In this document: positions 63,517 to 64,000 of the stretch, piece by piece
How positions within the stretch are numbered: the stretch's first letter is position 1
How the letters are laid out: each line of letters begins with the position of its first letter
From: Candidatus Heimdallarchaeum endolithica
GTDB taxonomy: Archaea > Asgardarchaeota > Heimdallarchaeia > Heimdallarchaeales > Heimdallarchaeaceae
Direction of reading: 5' to 3'
Length of the DNA stretch: 64,000 bases
Assembly (NCBI GenBank): GCA_021513715.1
Contig: CP084167.1
Coordinates: forward strand, 1,066,571-1,130,570
Notes under the pieces: model-generated
The model's input: only the letters and a program-made list of their open reading frames with translations
The model's database searches: none
What the model was told of the DNA's origin: nothing
Translations under genes and position numbers: made by a program

Positions 63517-64000
63517 CTATTCATGTTCATGTTTGCAAAACAATCTATATCTTGTACCTCGGTTTTTCATTTTGTGATGTTCAACATATTCGAAACCAAG
63601 TTTCTTGAAAAACCCGTTCACTAATTCTTCTTTATATGTTTCCAATAATAAACCAATGCTTCCAATATCTTCTGAGATTTTTTTACATCTCTTCTTTGCA
63701 TCTTTAATTAATATTGTTCCCCAACCTTTATTTTGGAAAATTTTATTTACTCCAATTTGCCCAAGCAAACACACAGGTTGATCATATTCTCTTCCTTCAT
63801 AGTTAAAACGAACAGATTTCATTGAAAGCGTATAGAAACCTATGAGGTCATTTGTATTCACAAGTATAAACACATAAATTTGAGCATTACCTAATTCAAC
63901 TTCTTCATAGCTTCTCTGATTAAAATACTCATTAACGTTTTCATCACCACAATCAAAGTCTAATAGAGTATGAGATATATTTAGTTTCTCAATTTTATAC
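63517..64000 (-). CDS. GNAT-family N-acetyltransferase, N-terminus beyond the window
   Basis: At least 160 residues, open through the window end. The upstream part reads FDCGDENVNEYF, then FILVNTNDLIGFYTLS, followed by the acetyl-CoA loop region GQIGVNKIFQNKGWGTILI (Q/R-x-x-G-x-G/A type) and the C-terminal KLGFEYVEH. The FDCG.E.LN.Y opening is typical of the GNAT subgroup that includes TacT-type toxins acetylating aminoacyl-tRNA, but many members are not toxins. An RHH antitoxin gene would normally precede it, outside this window. Confidence 0.8.
   Translation of the reverse strand, partial: YKIEKLNISHTLLDFDCGDENVNEYFNQRSYEEVELGNAQIYVFILVNTNDLIGFYTLSMKSVRFNYEGREYDQPVCLLGQIGVNKIFQNKGWGTILIKDAKKRCKKISEDIGSIGLLLETYKEELVNGFFKKLGFEYVEHHKMKNRGTRYRLFCKHEHE

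Noticed and set aside
1..64000. CRISPR array, tRNA or rRNA genes, prophage structural genes
   Set aside because: No regularly spaced direct repeats, no GGTTCRA-type tRNA arm or rRNA core sequence, and no capsid, portal or terminase-like proteins were seen; the only tandem repeats are coding.

Overview
The window is strongly AT-rich archaeal DNA. Evidence for Archaea: TATA boxes (TTTATAAA type) about 25-30 bases before several starts, GGTGAT-type ribosome binding sites, an Lrp/AsnC regulator divergent from a type I glutamine synthetase, a membrane-anchored archaeal-type Lon (LonB) relative, a flavodiiron protein, VapB antitoxins and secreted Ig-like proteins with many N-glycosylation sequons. 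An Asgard-like lineage is my best guess, from the divergent tubulin-superfamily protein beside large AAA+ and surface proteins, but no marker gene here proves it. No rRNA or tRNA gene and no CRISPR array was seen.

Layout. 0-11 kb is mostly ordinary: a GT-C-like membrane protein, a three-gene unknown/HEPN-like operon, Lrp-glnA, a DNA methyltransferase, a ChrB-like protein, two paralogous membrane acyltransferases and an AhpD-like protein. 11.4-36.4 kb is the most unusual part. It holds a transglutaminase/coiled-coil protein, an AAA+ protein with two intact and one decayed ATPase module, a 12.4-kb gene for a giant surface protein of about 43 Ig-like repeats with a membrane-protein partner, then a three-gene operon for a repeat coiled-coil protein, a second coiled-coil protein and a divergent FtsZ/tubulin-superfamily GTPase. 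A candidate structured RNA lies upstream of that operon. I infer that these genes may form an undescribed cytoskeleton/cell-surface system.

36.6-49 kb has two unknown genes, an AmrS-like radical SAM protein and endonuclease V. It also has a six-gene surface operon whose last two members are a subtilisin-fold membrane protein and a LonB-like AAA+ protein. Both appear to have lost their protease active-site residues. A hairpin plus U-tract after the first gene of this operon may set expression ratios.

49-55.3 kb has a DUF2804 protein, a VapBC pair with a palindromic operator, an AEC transporter, flavodiiron protein FprA and a three-gene TIGR04255-type module that looks like an accessory or defence unit. 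55.6-64 kb is a decaying accessory region: a CPBP protease gene with a stop and a frameshift, an Smr-domain gene split by a 371-bp miniature transposable element, a HAD hydrolase pseudogene, an orphan VapB next to a nine-codon VapC remnant, an OLD/AAA_15-type ATPase with a putative PD-(D/E)xK nuclease partner, a second inverted copy of the 371-bp element and a GNAT acetyltransferase running off the end.

A window-wide pattern: several genes have their only apparent GTG start inside a good ribosome binding site, with an ATT codon at the correct distance downstream. One (61824) has no ATG, GTG or TTG for its first 112 codons. AUU may therefore be a regular start codon in this organism. All coordinates and comparisons were made by eye.
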